Part shown: positions 45,801 to 56,695 of the stretch, in pieces | Layout of the letters: each line of letters opens with the position of its first letter | Numbering within the stretch: position 1 is the first letter of the stretch | NCBI RefSeq assembly: GCF_963966145.1 | Contig: NC_091054.1 | Span: 18,662,001-18,726,000 of the forward strand | DNA: 64,000 nucleotides | Source of the DNA: Tenebrio molitor | Taxonomy: Eukaryota > Arthropoda > Insecta > Coleoptera > Tenebrionidae | Reading direction: 5' to 3' | Position numbers and translations under genes: made by a program | The notes under the pieces: model-generated | Database searches by the model: none | Told to the model about the DNA's origin: nothing | The model's input: the letters and a program-made list of their open reading frames with translations, nothing else

Positions 45801-48800
45801 ATTGATCTTGCGCACATCTAGCTTCAAGGATTCTGGAAGTAGCGGTGATAGTCGCGAGGGCTCGACTGAGAGGACTGTGACAATGAAGACATCTACGAGG
45901 ACCGTGGCTGGCGAAACCTTTTTGACAAATCGCAGCAAAGTCACAGGAGTCCAGGATGTCATCTCTAGGATGAAATCGGAAGGTTTGGCCATTCAGTATT
46001 CTAATTTTTCTTCATTTTAACAAGTTAGGTACTTCAGTTTTGTTCTGCGAGTGTTCGGTCTTCGATTGAACATAATTCGGTAGATAAGGAGTCGACTGTT
46101 GTTGTGTCAGATTTGACGTAAAATTGAACAAATCTATACAGATATAGCAAGTCTTCGAGCATAATAAAAGCGCTAACCTTTCCAGGAAAACTATCTAATT
46201 CCACAGTGCTTCAAGTCTTTTTGATTTATCTTTTTCCAACAGTTCATTTGAGCTTGACCCCTTTTTATATTTACATTAACTTTTGTTTTACTCTTAAATT
46301 CTTTGTTCTTTCTATTCGTATATTCGATTTACACGACTCAACTCAATAATTTTTTTCTACCAAGTACTATTCTATCATCTTTTATTTTTTCATAATTTTT
46401 TGTTACCTACCATTATTTTTTTTACATTTTCTGTTGTATTTTTCTTACTAATTTATCACCAAAATAATTCTAAATTGTCCTGGACACCCATTTCTTCTTC
46501 ACTTCCTCACATTCCATATATGTATTAATTTACTATCCTAAATACTTCTTTGTGCTTTATTCTTTGTAGATATCTCTTAGTCTAGCGTTGTCGATAGTTT
46601 CTTGCATATCTTTATTCTTATATTTTTTCCAATTCCTAATTTCTTCTTTTCTAAATACTTATCGTCTTATATTTAACTTTTTCGTAATTTCCATAAATCA
46701 CTTATGCATGTCAAAGAATATTTCAGAATCACAAAAAATTTCCATCTTACTCTCTTATTGTTCATAAACGCTTACTTTTTAATTTAATCTATTTTACACT
46801 TATTATTATTTTTAGATTTAAAACTCATTTCAACAAAAAATCTCTTTTCCTTTGTCTTTTTATTCTTCCTTTTTGTCTCTTTCATTCTTCGAATCTCTAT
46901 TTTTCTTGCCAAATCTGTATTTCTTTCTCTTTCTTGCTCCTTCTTTGCTGTTTTATTTTTTGCTGCAGCGTTTTCAATTTTATCTCTTCATCAAAATTTT
47001 CTCTCCACTCCGATATCCACTTTCTATATATTTTCATTTTTTTTATTCTTTAATTTTTTTTTTCCCTTCCCGAAAAATATTTTTACATTTAGTAGCTCAC
47101 TACTCTCGTTATCTCTTACCATTCAGTCGTTCAAATTCGCAATTGCACACAACGAGCAAGTTAAAACATGATGTCAATGGAAAACTTCTTGTGACATTAT
47201 GCATGCATCTAATATAAATAAATATGGTAGGAAACTATATTTATGTTTATCTTAGCAGAACTTGCGTAGAACATCCTAACCATAAATGTCAAATGCTTTG
47301 GATGTTTATGCAGTTTGTTGACAATAATAATAAGAATAAGAAGTTTTATTGCTGTCATAAATACAAAACACTTTCACATACGTCAAATGTTTTGGAAAAT
47401 ATTTTGAAGGCGATAAATTATCATAAGAAACAACAAATTCAGATTTTAAGATGGAATTTTTAAAGAGACGAAGACGTACACTGTCAAAAATAACAAAAAA
47501 AAATGTTGTAAAAAGTAAAATAGGTCCAATATGGGATCCTTGCGGTCAGAGTATTGTTCTGTCATTCAGTAGCATTTTATGGATCCTAATTTGTCGTCAT
47601 TGTGTAAGCAAGATTTAATGAGTCGTAAAGTGTTTTGATCAAAGTAATAAACAGCTTTTGTGCTAAAAGACGTCGAGAAATGTTGACTCGGCACTTTAGT
47701 CGAACGATTTCAAAAGAAGACAAAAACCTTGAAACAACAAACGCAACCTTTGTCAACCGAGTACAAGGAACCAAAACACCGTCTCCCGAAATAGCCCAAT
47801 TCGCCAGACTTCCCAAAGCAGCCACCGCTCCACTAATTTCCCAATTGCAGACGTCCGCGAGGGCGACACCGCCGAAGACATCGAAGCCCGCGGCCTCCTC
47901 AACAAATTCCTCGGCGCCCAAGTCATCCTCTCCGGCATCGAGTCCAACGTGAAGGCCTCGTCGACGACGACCAACTCCAAGCGAATCACGAAAGTCACAA
48001 CAACGATCACGGTGAGTTCCCGAGCGCACCAACGGTAAGGTTGCCGACTTATGTGGTGCTCCGTTGCAAATTAAAGACGCGGCGCTACTAATTTTGGACG
48101 GATGACGTCAAAACACGACGACGCTCGTTCAGATTGTCGGTGTCGGCCCTCAGTGGCCGTCGAATTTCAGTGCAGTGAGCTCGCAACACCGCACCGGTCG
48201 AAAATTTCCAAAATTTTCTGGATTAACAAGTCGAATCAGGTGAGGCGAATTTTGCCATTTCTTCGTCTGGTTCTTGTCTCCAAGCGGCGTGTTTGTATTA
48301 GTAGCGCTATAATTAGTAACCGTATTTATAGTACCATTAAGAAATGCATCGGATAGCTGCACCACTCGATATTTTCCGGGTTAGTACCGGCCAAACTGTG
48401 ATTGTGAGGCGAGGGTACTGAAGGGTACCACCTCGCACGCACAAATCCCGATTTAGTCCGGTCTATTTCGGGTGGAGGGAAAGTTGCAGGAAGTGACTCC
48501 AAATTAGTGATTGCGCGCAGTTTCCAAAAATACCGAGGGTAAGACGCAGAACTCTTTGTCCAAAACCTGACAGTCATCTCCGGTACCATTTGCTACTCTC
48601 CGACTTGTCCGAATAATGTGCGAATTTCGTGCGGGACGAACGCCAGCAGAACGTTTCGTGGTGGTTCTAACCAAAATAGGCGTCGATAAGTCGTCTTCGG
48701 TGGGACATGCGCAGCGTCGCGACGCTCGGCGTCCTTGTCCTCGACAGAAAAAGACAGTGGGAGGACTAAAGTCCGTCCACCGCATCAGAATGCTGCACTC

Positions 48801-51800
48801 TTTTAAATCGCCGAAATGATTTAATTTCGGATGATGAAACGCTCTTCCGGATTCTTGCCCCCGTGTGGACCCGACTTGGCACCAATCGAATCGCCCATTT
48901 CCTGGTCCTGCATTCCCCTCGCCTAATTAACTCGGTACCGAAATAAACGCCAATTTCGCCAAATTATTTTTAAAAGAACAATATATTTAGAGTGTCGCTG
49001 AACTCCCAAAAAAAAACTCCTTGAGTCAAGAGATATTTTTTCCTCGACACTTCCTCACTTGGACTTAAACGCACCTGCACGTATTTTCGTGGTATAAAGA
49101 ATTTTTCGCGGTTAAAATTGGCACTAATGTCATGTGACGCAAGTGCAGCCTGTAAAAATAAATTTACCACTGCCAAAACTCACAAAAGAAGTTTCTAAAA
49201 ATGACAGTTTTCGCTTTTGGGAAATTGCGCGCACTAGATGACAGATTTGACTCGCATGATTTGGAGAAATGTTTGATGCGCAAATAAACGTGCGTGTTTT
49301 ATGTTAATCGTAAATCAACAAAACCAGAACACGATTTGTTTTTATGCACTTGGCGCGACGTGGTAAAATCTCCAGACGAGATTTTCACTGCGTCAGAAAA
49401 TAAAACAAGAATGTAGAAGACTTTATCATTTTTTTTACATGAACTAGAGTGAAGATGAATTTATTTTTTCTCGATACAAGCCTAATATGGTCACGAGTAT
49501 TTTTTTTCTGCAGGAAGGAGGAAAACCAGTTACGAAAACCCGCACCTTCCAACACCCTGTCAGCGAAGAGGAGTTAGAGTCAGTGTGGGACGAGCAAACC
49601 TTGAGACTATTGGTAAGTAGCCAAAGAGACTCCACCCTTAGTACTGAGCCCTTTTCCAGCTGGAACAGAGCACGGACTACGAAGAACGCCGACAGATCAG
49701 AGCTAGACTGCGCCAAGTGATGGCGGAACAAGAAGGTAAAGACCAACCACGAACGATCCCTCCTCTTCTAACGATTTTTTCCAGCTTGCACAGAATTAGT
49801 AGAGAAGGCCAGTCAGGATCAAATCGGTACGACTTTCGAGGGTGAGTCTCAACTACTTCCTCTTCTACAGGGCTTACTCGAAGCACCTGATAACGAACAA
49901 ACTGCCGATTCAGGAACGGAATCGGGCGAAGACCAACGCAATGGTCTGATAGCGGAAGTGCAAAGCGCACTAGACAAGTTATCGGAGAATTTACGCGATG
50001 ACGCTACTGACATAACACCAGAACGGCGTACTTCTCTTCTTCAACTGGTCACGAAGCTGCAAGCCGGCCTTGCCGCCTCCGTACCGTCGCAAGAGAGGCG
50101 GTCGAGTGTTCAAAGTCGCTTCAGGAGGCGGCAGCGGCCCGACAGACACACTGTGGGGGTCAGCAGTGAGGAACTGGCAGATGCTAGAAGACTGATCGAG
50201 GAGATTTCTCTGCACGAGTTGACTCCGAATCAGTCGAAGATTTCGTTGTTGCAAAAACAGAACTCTGAAGGAAGCGTGGGGCAAAATTCGACGGCTTCGT
50301 TCAAGCCCTTTTTGCCCCAGAAGACTGTGGTAAAGAACGCAGTTGCTAAGCCTTTCAGTAGTTCTAACAGTACTGTGTCGGGAAATTCTTCTTCGGTGCA
50401 GACACCCACTGATGCATCCGAATGTCTGGATCTTCTCTTCAACGAAGACGTTGAAAAGAAACCAGATTTCTCCTACAGATCTATCTCACTAGATGACCAA
50501 AAGATTCAGAGATCTTCATCTGGAGATGTTAGCATTAAATCGGTACAACAAGCTATACAGCACGCAGCGGCAAGAAAAAGCACGGAAAATCTGTTGGAAT
50601 CTGAAGAAACAGATGAAGATACTACTGTGAAGGCGCTTGCTATAAAACAGGATGAGAAGAAAGAAGTTCCTGAAGAAGCGTATCAAAGTCTACCTCAACC
50701 TGATGTTGTCATGCAAAGCAATCCCATCTATCTGCAGCAAAAACCGGTTGTTGTTGAAGACAAGAGTAACAAGTTTAATACCAAGAAGCTGAAAATGAAG
50801 AGAGCCAACACTATCGACATACCAAAACCTTTGAAGTTTTATGAAGATGACGACGACAGCGACTGTTCTCTCCCAGATGAAGATTATCATCAGAGAAGAA
50901 GGAGCAATTATTTAGCATTGAGAGGACCGATTAGGGTTGGGAACCCCGGAGGAAAACATACTGTACCTGTGTTTGAGCCGAAAACTGACAACGACAAGAA
51001 ATTTTTGGCTTTCATCAACAAACACAACGAAGATACTCCGTCGAAGGTTGTCCAAACGAAAAACTCTCTTTGGTCGAAACCTGAGAGCAACCCTGGAAAC
51101 ATCTGGAACAATAAGTTTGGCAACATCAAGACAGCTTTCGAAAAGGCGTCATCCGGTACTGTCCAATCGCAGAATTCGGCTCGCCAGTTCTGGAAAACCG
51201 CTGACGATGCAGTCACGACAGGTCCAAAGTACGACGGACCAAAAATCAGCAAGCAAAGCGCAAGAAATCTGAGACAAATGTTCGAGGAGAAGCAAAAACA
51301 AGCGCAGAAAGTGCCTTGGAGCAGTACCCAAAATGACAAAAACATCGTGACAGGATCGTTGAAGGTGAAGGCGTTCGAACCGCACAACGAGAAGACGTAC
51401 AAGTTTGTGCCTCAACCTCTTCCAGTCAACAAGTTTTCGCACGCTCCGCAGTCTGCATTCAAGCCTTTGCCGAAGAAAACACCTCCCACTCTTCAAATAT
51501 CCAAAACGCCTCTTAAAACAGAAGCCAAGGAGAAAGACTTGGACTCACCTCTTTTCTTGTACAGTCCTCCCAAACCGTCGAGCGAGTCCTCGTTGAAGCC
51601 TTGGGTCACCAGTCCTGGAGAAAGTCGCGTCTTGAGTCTGGCAGCTTCTAAATTCGAGAATCCTTCTCAACACCACCAAGAACCGATTCCTGTGAAACCG
51701 AGAAAGTTGAGCAAAGACAAAGTGGTACTGCCGTTCCAGCAGCAAGCTCCTGAGAGACTGAGTGCACCGTATCTCGTGAAAACTGTAGAGCAGAAGAATA

Positions 51801-54800
51801 ATAATATGGTGAGGCAGTTGAGTGGGCAGTACGACAATATAGACGGGAGAAATCCAGACTATTCGACTTACAGTACTGTGAAGTACAGTTCTCAACCAGA
51901 GAAGCCGCAAAATTATCATCAACAGTACAAGACTCGCCAAGAATATAATCCGCAGTATAACGCTCACAATCGGTATTCTGCGACGTCTCAACAGTACTAT
52001 CCGCAAAATCAACAGTACGTGTATCAGAATCAACAGTATCAGGCGGTACCGCAGAAGCAACAGTATCAGGCGGTACTGCAGAAGCAACAGTATGAGGCGG
52101 TACCGCCAAAGCAACAGTATCAGGCGGTACCTCCAAAGCAACAGTATCAGTCAGTGCCTCAGAAGCAACAGTATCAATCGGTGCCTCAAAATCAACAATA
52201 TCAATCGGTACCTCAAAATCAACAATATCAATCGGTGTCCCAAACTCAACAATATCAATCGGTGCCTCAAACTCAACAATATCAATCGGTACCTCAAACT
52301 CAGCATTATGTGTATCCTCAACCTCAAGGTGAAAGATATTTATCTGAGAATCAACAAGACAATCGTCCGCAACCAGTTTATCAACATGTTCCTCAGTATG
52401 AAACTGAACGTTCAGAGCAACAAGACAATCATCCAAATCCAGTGTATCAACATATTCCACAACAAGAGCCTGAACGTTCCACTCCACACGAAAACTACGA
52501 ACACACCAGTCAGCCAAAGACCGCCTATGACTACTATTATTCAGACAAAACTCAACAATACAACGAACCGCAGTACACCTCAACTTACCAATATCAACCT
52601 CAAGTGCAAACGCCACAATCAAATTATATTGAGAAACCGCGAGAAGAAAGACCTGAACCTAGGAAAGAACCAGTTCAGACCCAAACTCCGAAGATACAGA
52701 GTCAATTGTCAGTTGAGAATCTGAAAGAGTATAACGCTGTCAACAGTAGGGTGATGACGGGGCCAGTGTGTCAGCAGGCGACGACAGTTCGACAGAAGTC
52801 GCCCATGAACAGAGACGAGCACGACATGGCTGCAGCTTTAAGCCTCAGAAATACGCTTCAGAAGGTCAGTCCAAGACCGGATAGTTCTCCTCAAAAGATG
52901 TTGGAGAAGGAATTGCAAAAAATGACACCACCGATGAGTCCCAGCTTCAAGACTAAAGGAGAGTCTGACAAAATGGCTTCACCGGCGAATTACAATTGTA
53001 GAAATGAAGAAAACTATAGAAACGTGAGGGGGTCACCTACTTCTCCGTCGAAGAGTAGTACGTACAAGGAGAGAGAAGAGCCCCCAAATATTGTTTCTTC
53101 CACGAACTACAATTACAGACCTAGGGAGCCTCCCAGGATCGTTTCTCCAAACAGCTTCACATACAGACCTCGTGAAGAGCTCCCGAAACCGATCTCTCCT
53201 CACAGTTTCTCTTACAAGAGTAGAGAATCCGTTTCCTCCAACAGCTACAATTACAGAAGCAACAAACGCGGCGCTCCTGTCGAGTCTCTCGAGATTAACG
53301 ACAACGGTGAGTCGATAGTGACGTCGAAGTTCCAAATTCCTGTGATTAACGTGCCTCAACCCGAGTCTCCACGACCTCCCAACCCAGCCCAAATATCGAA
53401 CAAAGCCGAGTCGTGGAACCAGATCTGCTTGCAAAACCAACAACCGCTGCACAAACCCTCACCGAGAGCGTCTCCGAACGCTCGGATGGTGTCAAAATCG
53501 AAATCGAGTCACTCTTTGGCGGTGCCCAAGCAGTTCGAAGCTGGGATGAGCAAGGACGAGATGGCCCATAAGAGGAGGACGATGGAGGCGTTCTTCAACG
53601 GGGGCAGCAAATCGCCCCAGTCTCTCTCGCGGACCTCTTCCAACGACAACCTCGCCAGACAAGAGAGCAAGGTCGTGAAGAGGTCGATCAATCGACTGAA
53701 GACGTCGGAGAAGGTGTACCGGCAACCGTCGGCTTTGTCCAGAAGCCGGACCCTGCCCGACATCGTCTGTCCCGATTTACTAGACGAGAACAACGTCGAC
53801 AAAGCTTTCGAAGACTTGTTCAAGTCTAGCTCGTAGTAGAGAAGAGGCCAAGTAAGGAACAGCACCTGTGCATTCCATTCCTGCGTGGAAGTTGTTTTTA
53901 ATGTTTAGATTGTAAGAGTTTTTAGTCGAACGAAACCCGTCCGTTGTTATCGAAAAAACCCTACTAGAAGTTGTTTATTGTGTTGTTGAGGAGAAATAGG
54001 CGTCGGTGATTGGTGTGTTTGGAGTGCGCACACCAATCGCGGCACATTTTGAACAAAGGGGGTCGTCGAGATTATGCCACAGGGTGAGAGTGTGTTGGTG
54101 TGCGCACCCATTAACTGTGAACCCCCCAACCTTGTGTATAATACGCCAGCCAGCCACGCCAGCGCCACATTTTCTACACGACGTCGTGTAAATGCGTCTT
54201 CAGATGGCACACTCATGTAACACTGTACAAGCCGCATTTACATCTTCACGATTAAACAAAGCACTTGCTATGGCGTGCCAGCTTCTTGTCTTCAAACCCA
54301 CCCCTCATCTTGTTTTGCACCCGATTAATACCTTTGTTCTGTTTTGTTCTTAACCAGATTTAGTTTTATCACGTGATTAATTCAATTCTTCCATCGATGT
54401 ACACCTATCTTTAAAAAAATCTCTTGTTTGCAGGAGCCACTCACGTTAAGAAAACCTTCACGGAGGGACCCGTCACGACCTCTCAAGGTAAGTACAACGC
54501 ATTAAACTCTTTTTGCATTTTGGAATAACGACGATTTTTGCAGTGACGAGGGTGACCACGACCCAGCAGGTCCAGTCGAAGAAGCCGATGTCTCCTTTCG
54601 CCAAATTCCGGCAACTGGACAAGCAGAACAGCCTTAACTCTCCGAGGTAAGCGCCGCCCCCGTAACAACCCCACTTCCGAATATTTCAATTAACTTGCTT
54701 CACGTCGCTTTCAACTGACTAATGCTTGGCTCGGTCTGCAGTACCCCTAAGACTCCCTCCGGCAGTGGCCCCCTTTTTAAATTCACTGATCCGGCAGTGA

Positions 54801-55335
54801 GTCAGAGCGCTAGCACCATCAAAGATAGGCTCTTACACTGGTGCAGAATGAAGACTAAGGAGTATGAGGTATGACAATCGGGTGTCGTGTGTCTTTTGTG
54901 TCGCTTTGTTTAACCAGCAGTTTGTGTTTCTCTTTGGCATGACTAAAAGCGTGTCGCTGCTCGGATGAGCGTCGGAACGGTTTTGACTTGTCCGTTTTAC
55001 AGAACATCCAACTAGACAACTTCTCCACCAGCTGGGCAGACGGATTAGCTTTCTGCGCCCTCGTACACCATTTCCTGCCGGACGCTTTCGACTACCATGC
55101 CCTCTCGCCCAAAAATCGCAGACACAATTTCACGCTCGCCTTCAAAGTGGCCGAGTGAGTATTTTCCGCATCTTATTTACGGTTTACAATGGATCTTTAA
55201 ACATTCTCCAGTGAGAAGGCGGACATAGCACCGCTTCTTGACGTCGACGACATGGTAGCCACCCGAAAGCCGGATTGGAAATGCGTCTTCACCTACGTAC
55301 AGTCCATCTACAGACGTTTCAAGGACGAGGATTGA
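36508..55335 (+). CDS. Giant smoothelin-like protein with C-terminal CH domain (CH isoform, 14 coding exons)
   Basis: Actin-cytoskeleton-associated protein of the smoothelin family, by its motifs. Exons: 36508-36835, 36946-44249, 44303-45149, 45351-45668, 45755-45982, 47851-48011, 49514-49612, 49660-49735, 49785-49841, 54434-54487, 54544-54646, 54742-54868, 55003-55154 and 55212-55335. All junctions have GT-AG ends and matching phases; the sum is 9,978 nt, or 3,325 residues. Order: N-terminal smoothelin-type helix, long basic Ser/Thr/Pro-rich disordered region with several repeat families, a second and a third smoothelin helix, then one type-2 calponin-homology domain (about the last 105 residues, KDRLLHWCRMKTKEY to FKDED). 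The start ATG at 36508 follows an acceptor-like TATTTGCAG. Polyadenylation signal AATAAA at 55870. It is far longer than vertebrate smoothelins (roughly 900 residues). Confidence 0.85.
36946..44249 (+). CDS. Giant 7.3-kb central exon, disordered and repeat-rich
   Basis: One uninterrupted exon encoding about 2,430 residues rich in K, E, S, T and P with almost no hydrophobic core, so it is predicted intrinsically disordered. It contains, in order: TTVTKQVDDFRPQVVDDS repeats (37925-38265), RS/SP-rich stretches (38640-39400), the EFPSQ array (39444-40907) and two outlying units (41093-41260). Next come Thr-rich linkers, four LLSVS-KVNKF motifs (42830-43290) and two RKPSGQYSSVKTEV-type units (43376-43600). 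It ends EADIEEIYDMEILELL, the first half of the second smoothelin helix, at a phase-0 donor. Reading through that donor gives a stop after three codons. Confidence 0.85.
37925..38265 (+). repeat. VDDFRPQVVDDS protein repeat, about 27 aa, 4 units
   Basis: In-frame tandem repeat in the giant exon: KTTVTKQVDDFRPQVVDDSR and variants, with a first diverged unit (NIYDVKDRPVDDSRTS). The unit is about 81 bp; copies differ by single residues and a one-residue length change. Thr-rich spacers separate acidic cores. Confidence 0.9.
39444..40907 (+). repeat. EFPSQ protein repeat, 32 aa, 15 near-tandem units
   Basis: The consensus unit reads K(V/I)SEFPSQIRKSPEKEPLEP then YPEKKxPxKEGP. Fifteen units follow each other; one linker insertion (RIGEKKSPEDEPFEQ) separates units 9 and 10. 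Two more, weaker copies occur at 41093-41260. The invariant core is EFPSQ(I/V) followed by basic residues and a Ser/Thr-Pro; this looks like an array of short binding or phosphorylation sites, an inference from pattern only. Confidence 0.95.
42830..43290 (+). repeat. LLSVS(E/D)KVNKF helix motif, 4 spaced copies
   Basis: Four copies: DISLLSVDKKINKFLDTT, DECLLSVSEKVNKFINTAEQ, DEVSVSDKVAHFITTAEKVV and DECLLSVSDKVSKFINTSDR, spaced by 40-60 disordered residues. The amphipathic pattern and conservation within a disordered region suggest a recurring short binding helix. Confidence 0.85.
44303..45149 (+). CDS. Exon completing the second smoothelin helix, with SQSPE repeats
   Basis: Begins LEKIIDYEVRRKIRTQIRLV, which completes EILELL from the previous exon into a smoothelin-type helix. 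About six RRSQSPEMKPSRxG units of 14-15 residues follow (44570-44815), then a conserved GSPLFGLKALRARN segment. The exon ends phase 1 at AAAG|GTAAAT. If that intron is retained, translation stops at 45208 after 19 more codons, so a truncated product is possible. Confidence 0.85.
45351..45982 (+). CDS. Two exons of the conserved middle region
   Basis: Exons 45351-45668 and 45755-45982, both entered and left in phase 1. They encode VQGTVIRSQYYSENGQEPVG, EISVTKYSTDPRDL and GVTSITTTQKFGYKDTPSL, then RKAGLIL-like and VTGVQDVISRMKSE stretches. This has an ordinary amino-acid mix and looks more ordered than the giant exon. The donor at 45983 (GTTTGG) is weak, but only this junction keeps frame with the exon at 47851. 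Confidence 0.75.
45983..47850 (+). other. Intron, 1.87 kb
   Basis: Pyrimidine-rich on the coding strand, especially 46200-47100, which makes a spurious 121-codon frame at 46852. No conserved exon or transposon end is recognised. Confidence 0.6.
47851..48011 (+). CDS. Exon encoding the EARGLLNKFLGAQVILSGIE segment
   Basis: 161 nt, entered phase 1 and left phase 0 at ACG|GTGAGT. Encodes DVREGDTAEDIEARGLLNKF then LGAQVILSGIESNVKASSTT. The well-mixed composition and strong splice sites support a conserved constitutive exon, possibly a helical module ahead of the third smoothelin helix. The acceptor is CCCAATTGCAG. Confidence 0.8.
48012..49513 (+). other. Intron, 1.5 kb, with GC-richer inner part
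   Basis: Positions 48060-48900 are CpG-bearing and compositionally unlike other introns, which could indicate an internal promoter. The open frames there (48504-48785 -, 48616-48819 +) have no recognisable domain. Confidence 0.4.
49514..49735 (+). CDS. Two exons forming the third smoothelin-type helix
   Basis: Exons 49514-49612 (phase 0 out) and 49660-49735 (phase 1 out). Together they encode PVSEEELESVWDEQTLRLL then LEQSTDYEERRQIRARLRQV, the best match in the gene to the vertebrate smoothelin motif. The intron splits the helix between LL and LE in phase 0, exactly as in the second helix (44249/44303). This implies that the two exon pairs arose by duplication. Confidence 0.85.
49785..53836 (+). 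CDS. Alternative 4-kb terminal exon (non-CH isoform)
   Basis: If the donor at 49841 (GAGG|GTGAGT) is not used, the frame stays open for 4,052 nt and ends at a TAG at 53834. This makes a 4,470-residue protein without the CH domain; the phase sum closes exactly. It encodes a short helical start (LIAEVQSALDKLSENLRDDA), then disordered Pro/Gln/Tyr-rich sequence. This includes a nine-residue QQYQ repeat (52031-52305), a SPMNRDEHDMAAALSLRNTL segment, several Y(N/K)YR-P repeats and a C-terminus LDENNVDKAFEDLFKSSS. ATTAAA at 54251 may serve for polyadenylation. A second GTGAGT donor at 53307, also phase 1, could link most of this exon to the CH exons. Confidence 0.8.
52031..52305 (+). repeat. QQYQ(A/S)VPQ(K/N/T) repeat, 9 aa, about 10 units
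   Basis: Tandem 27-bp unit, in frame. Early units read QQYQAVPQK and later ones QQYQSVPQN or QQYQSVPQT, a gradient that suggests unequal exchange. The low-complexity Gln/Tyr composition is typical of sticky disordered regions. Confidence 0.9.
53837..54433 (+). other. 3' UTR of the long isoform, or intron in the CH isoform
   Basis: GATTGGTGTG (54008-54017) and CACACCAATC (54029-54038) make a 10-bp hairpin with an 11-nt loop, which would lie in the 3' UTR of the non-CH transcript. ATTAAA at 54251-54256 is a possible polyadenylation signal. Confidence 0.4.
54434..55335 (+). CDS. CH-domain exons (five exons)
   Basis: Exons 54434-54487, 54544-54646, 54742-54868, 55003-55154 and 55212-55335. The linker GATHVKKTFTEGPVTTSQ and QQVQSKKPMSPFAKFRQL leads into the CH domain. 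The domain runs LLHWCRMKTKEYENIQLDNF, STSWADGLAFCALVHHFLPD, AFDYHALSPKNRRHNFTLAF, LLDVDDMVATRKPDWKCVFT and YVQSIYRRF. This pattern (DG-AFCAL, KPDWKCVFTYVQ) is that of smoothelin and cytospin single CH domains, which sit at the C-terminus. All hallmark hydrophobic and DG residues are present, so it should fold normally. Confidence 0.95.
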
Positions 55336-55890
55336 AATTTCTTCACGAAAATGTTCCTTCTCATCAAACTCCTACTTCTTCAATCAGTTCCTTGCGTCTG
55401 TTCATTGTAAATTGTTCGTAAATTGATTTTCTACTGTGCTTTCATTACTATGTTATTGTTCTGTGATCGATCGATTGTATTATGGCATTTTATCATAGGT
55501 GATACTGTATGTAATTATTATTGTTGTTCGATCATCTCATGATCTGCCCAGCGGTTTTTTATAACAATATTTTTTTCTACTTTTTATGCAGATTTAACGA
55601 ATGTATTAAGCGCTTATTTATTAACTTATTTTTTAAGGATGATTTTATTAAGGGTTGTTGCTTTTGCCATGAGGTACCTAGTTAATAACCGATTTTATAT
55701 TGATAACAATTTAGAGGGCGTCGATGGTTCATTTTATGTTTTATATGAACAATTAATAGCATTGCCTGCATGAGTAAAAGACAATAATCTCAAACTGTTG
55801 TATAAGTTAAGCTCTGTGCCTTGTAAGTCTTTATATATTTTATAAGCAGATTTATACATGGACTCGACTAATAAAAATATATATTTAGCA
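55336..55890 (+). terminator. 3' UTR and polyadenylation signal
   Basis: AT-rich sequence after the TGA at 55333-55335. The first good AATAAA is at 55870-55875, giving a 3' UTR of about 550 nt. Confidence 0.6.
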
Positions 55891-56335
55891 GTTACTTCCT
55901 CGTGTGTTTTGTTGGTTCACTACGAATACTTATTTACATGTTTTACGTTCAAAACCATCATACAATTTAAAAAAAAAAAAACAAAACCAATATTTAATTT
56001 ACTAAAATGCTTCTCCCATTTAAACAAACCATTTTACGAATGATTCAATTAGCAATAATTTCTTCTGAAAAAGTAACTTGAAAGAAGAATCCAACGGTAA
56101 AAAATTCACCAACCATGTTGTCTTCGTTTGAGGTTTCAAAAAAACTCCAAATGAAACTCATTATTAAAACATTCTTTCCAGTTACAACATTTCGAACTGT
56201 AAAGTATTAAAGAAGTAGATTTATAAAAGTAAACACTACAATAATCAGAACACAACAAAGAAATCAAGAAAACAAAAAAATAAAAAAATTCAAATTCGAA
56301 GAAAACAAAGAAATTTAACATTTAATAGTGCGTGT
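55891..56335. other. No gene seen
   Basis: AT-rich spacer between the smoothelin-like gene and the Tc1 copy. Confidence 0.4.
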
Positions 56336-56695
56336 TGGCACACCGTGCCTTTATTACAGTTGCACAACATTGTCTCATGCTTAAAATGAGGTTTTGTATA
56401 ACTCTTTGCTTAATTTCTTCTCAAACTTGAGTTAGGCCCAAAGACAGCTGATGAAGAGTTGTTGGTGGATTTGGTAACCTTCTAACTCTTTTATCTGTAG
56501 GATCTCACAATTACTCGATGAGGTTTAGATCTGAACTCCTTGCTGGCCATTGCATTTGCCCTATTTCGACCTCACGAAAATAATGCTGCACTATTCCCGC
56601 AACGTGCGGTCGACCTTTATCATGCATAAAAATAAAGTCATGCCAATAAATGGTCGGAATGGGACAATATGAGGTTCCAGAATATTGGTAATGTA

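Noticed and set aside
46852..47217. 121-codon plus-strand ORF
   Set aside because: Made of Phe/Leu/Ser codons from a pyrimidine-rich intron; no homology pattern.
49842..49861. A 20-bp intron between GTGAGT and CTACAG
   Set aside because: Far too short for splicing, and the sequence reads through in frame; the acceptor phase would also be wrong. The donor is instead used, if at all, toward 54434.
51648..52622. 324-codon minus-strand ORF
   Set aside because: It is the shadow of the Gln/Tyr-rich repeat region of the plus-strand exon; the periodic valine/aspartate pattern mirrors the 27-bp repeat.
52092..52724. 210-codon plus-strand ORF in another frame
   Set aside because: Alternate-frame reading of the same 27-bp repeats, with N/I/R-biased low complexity.
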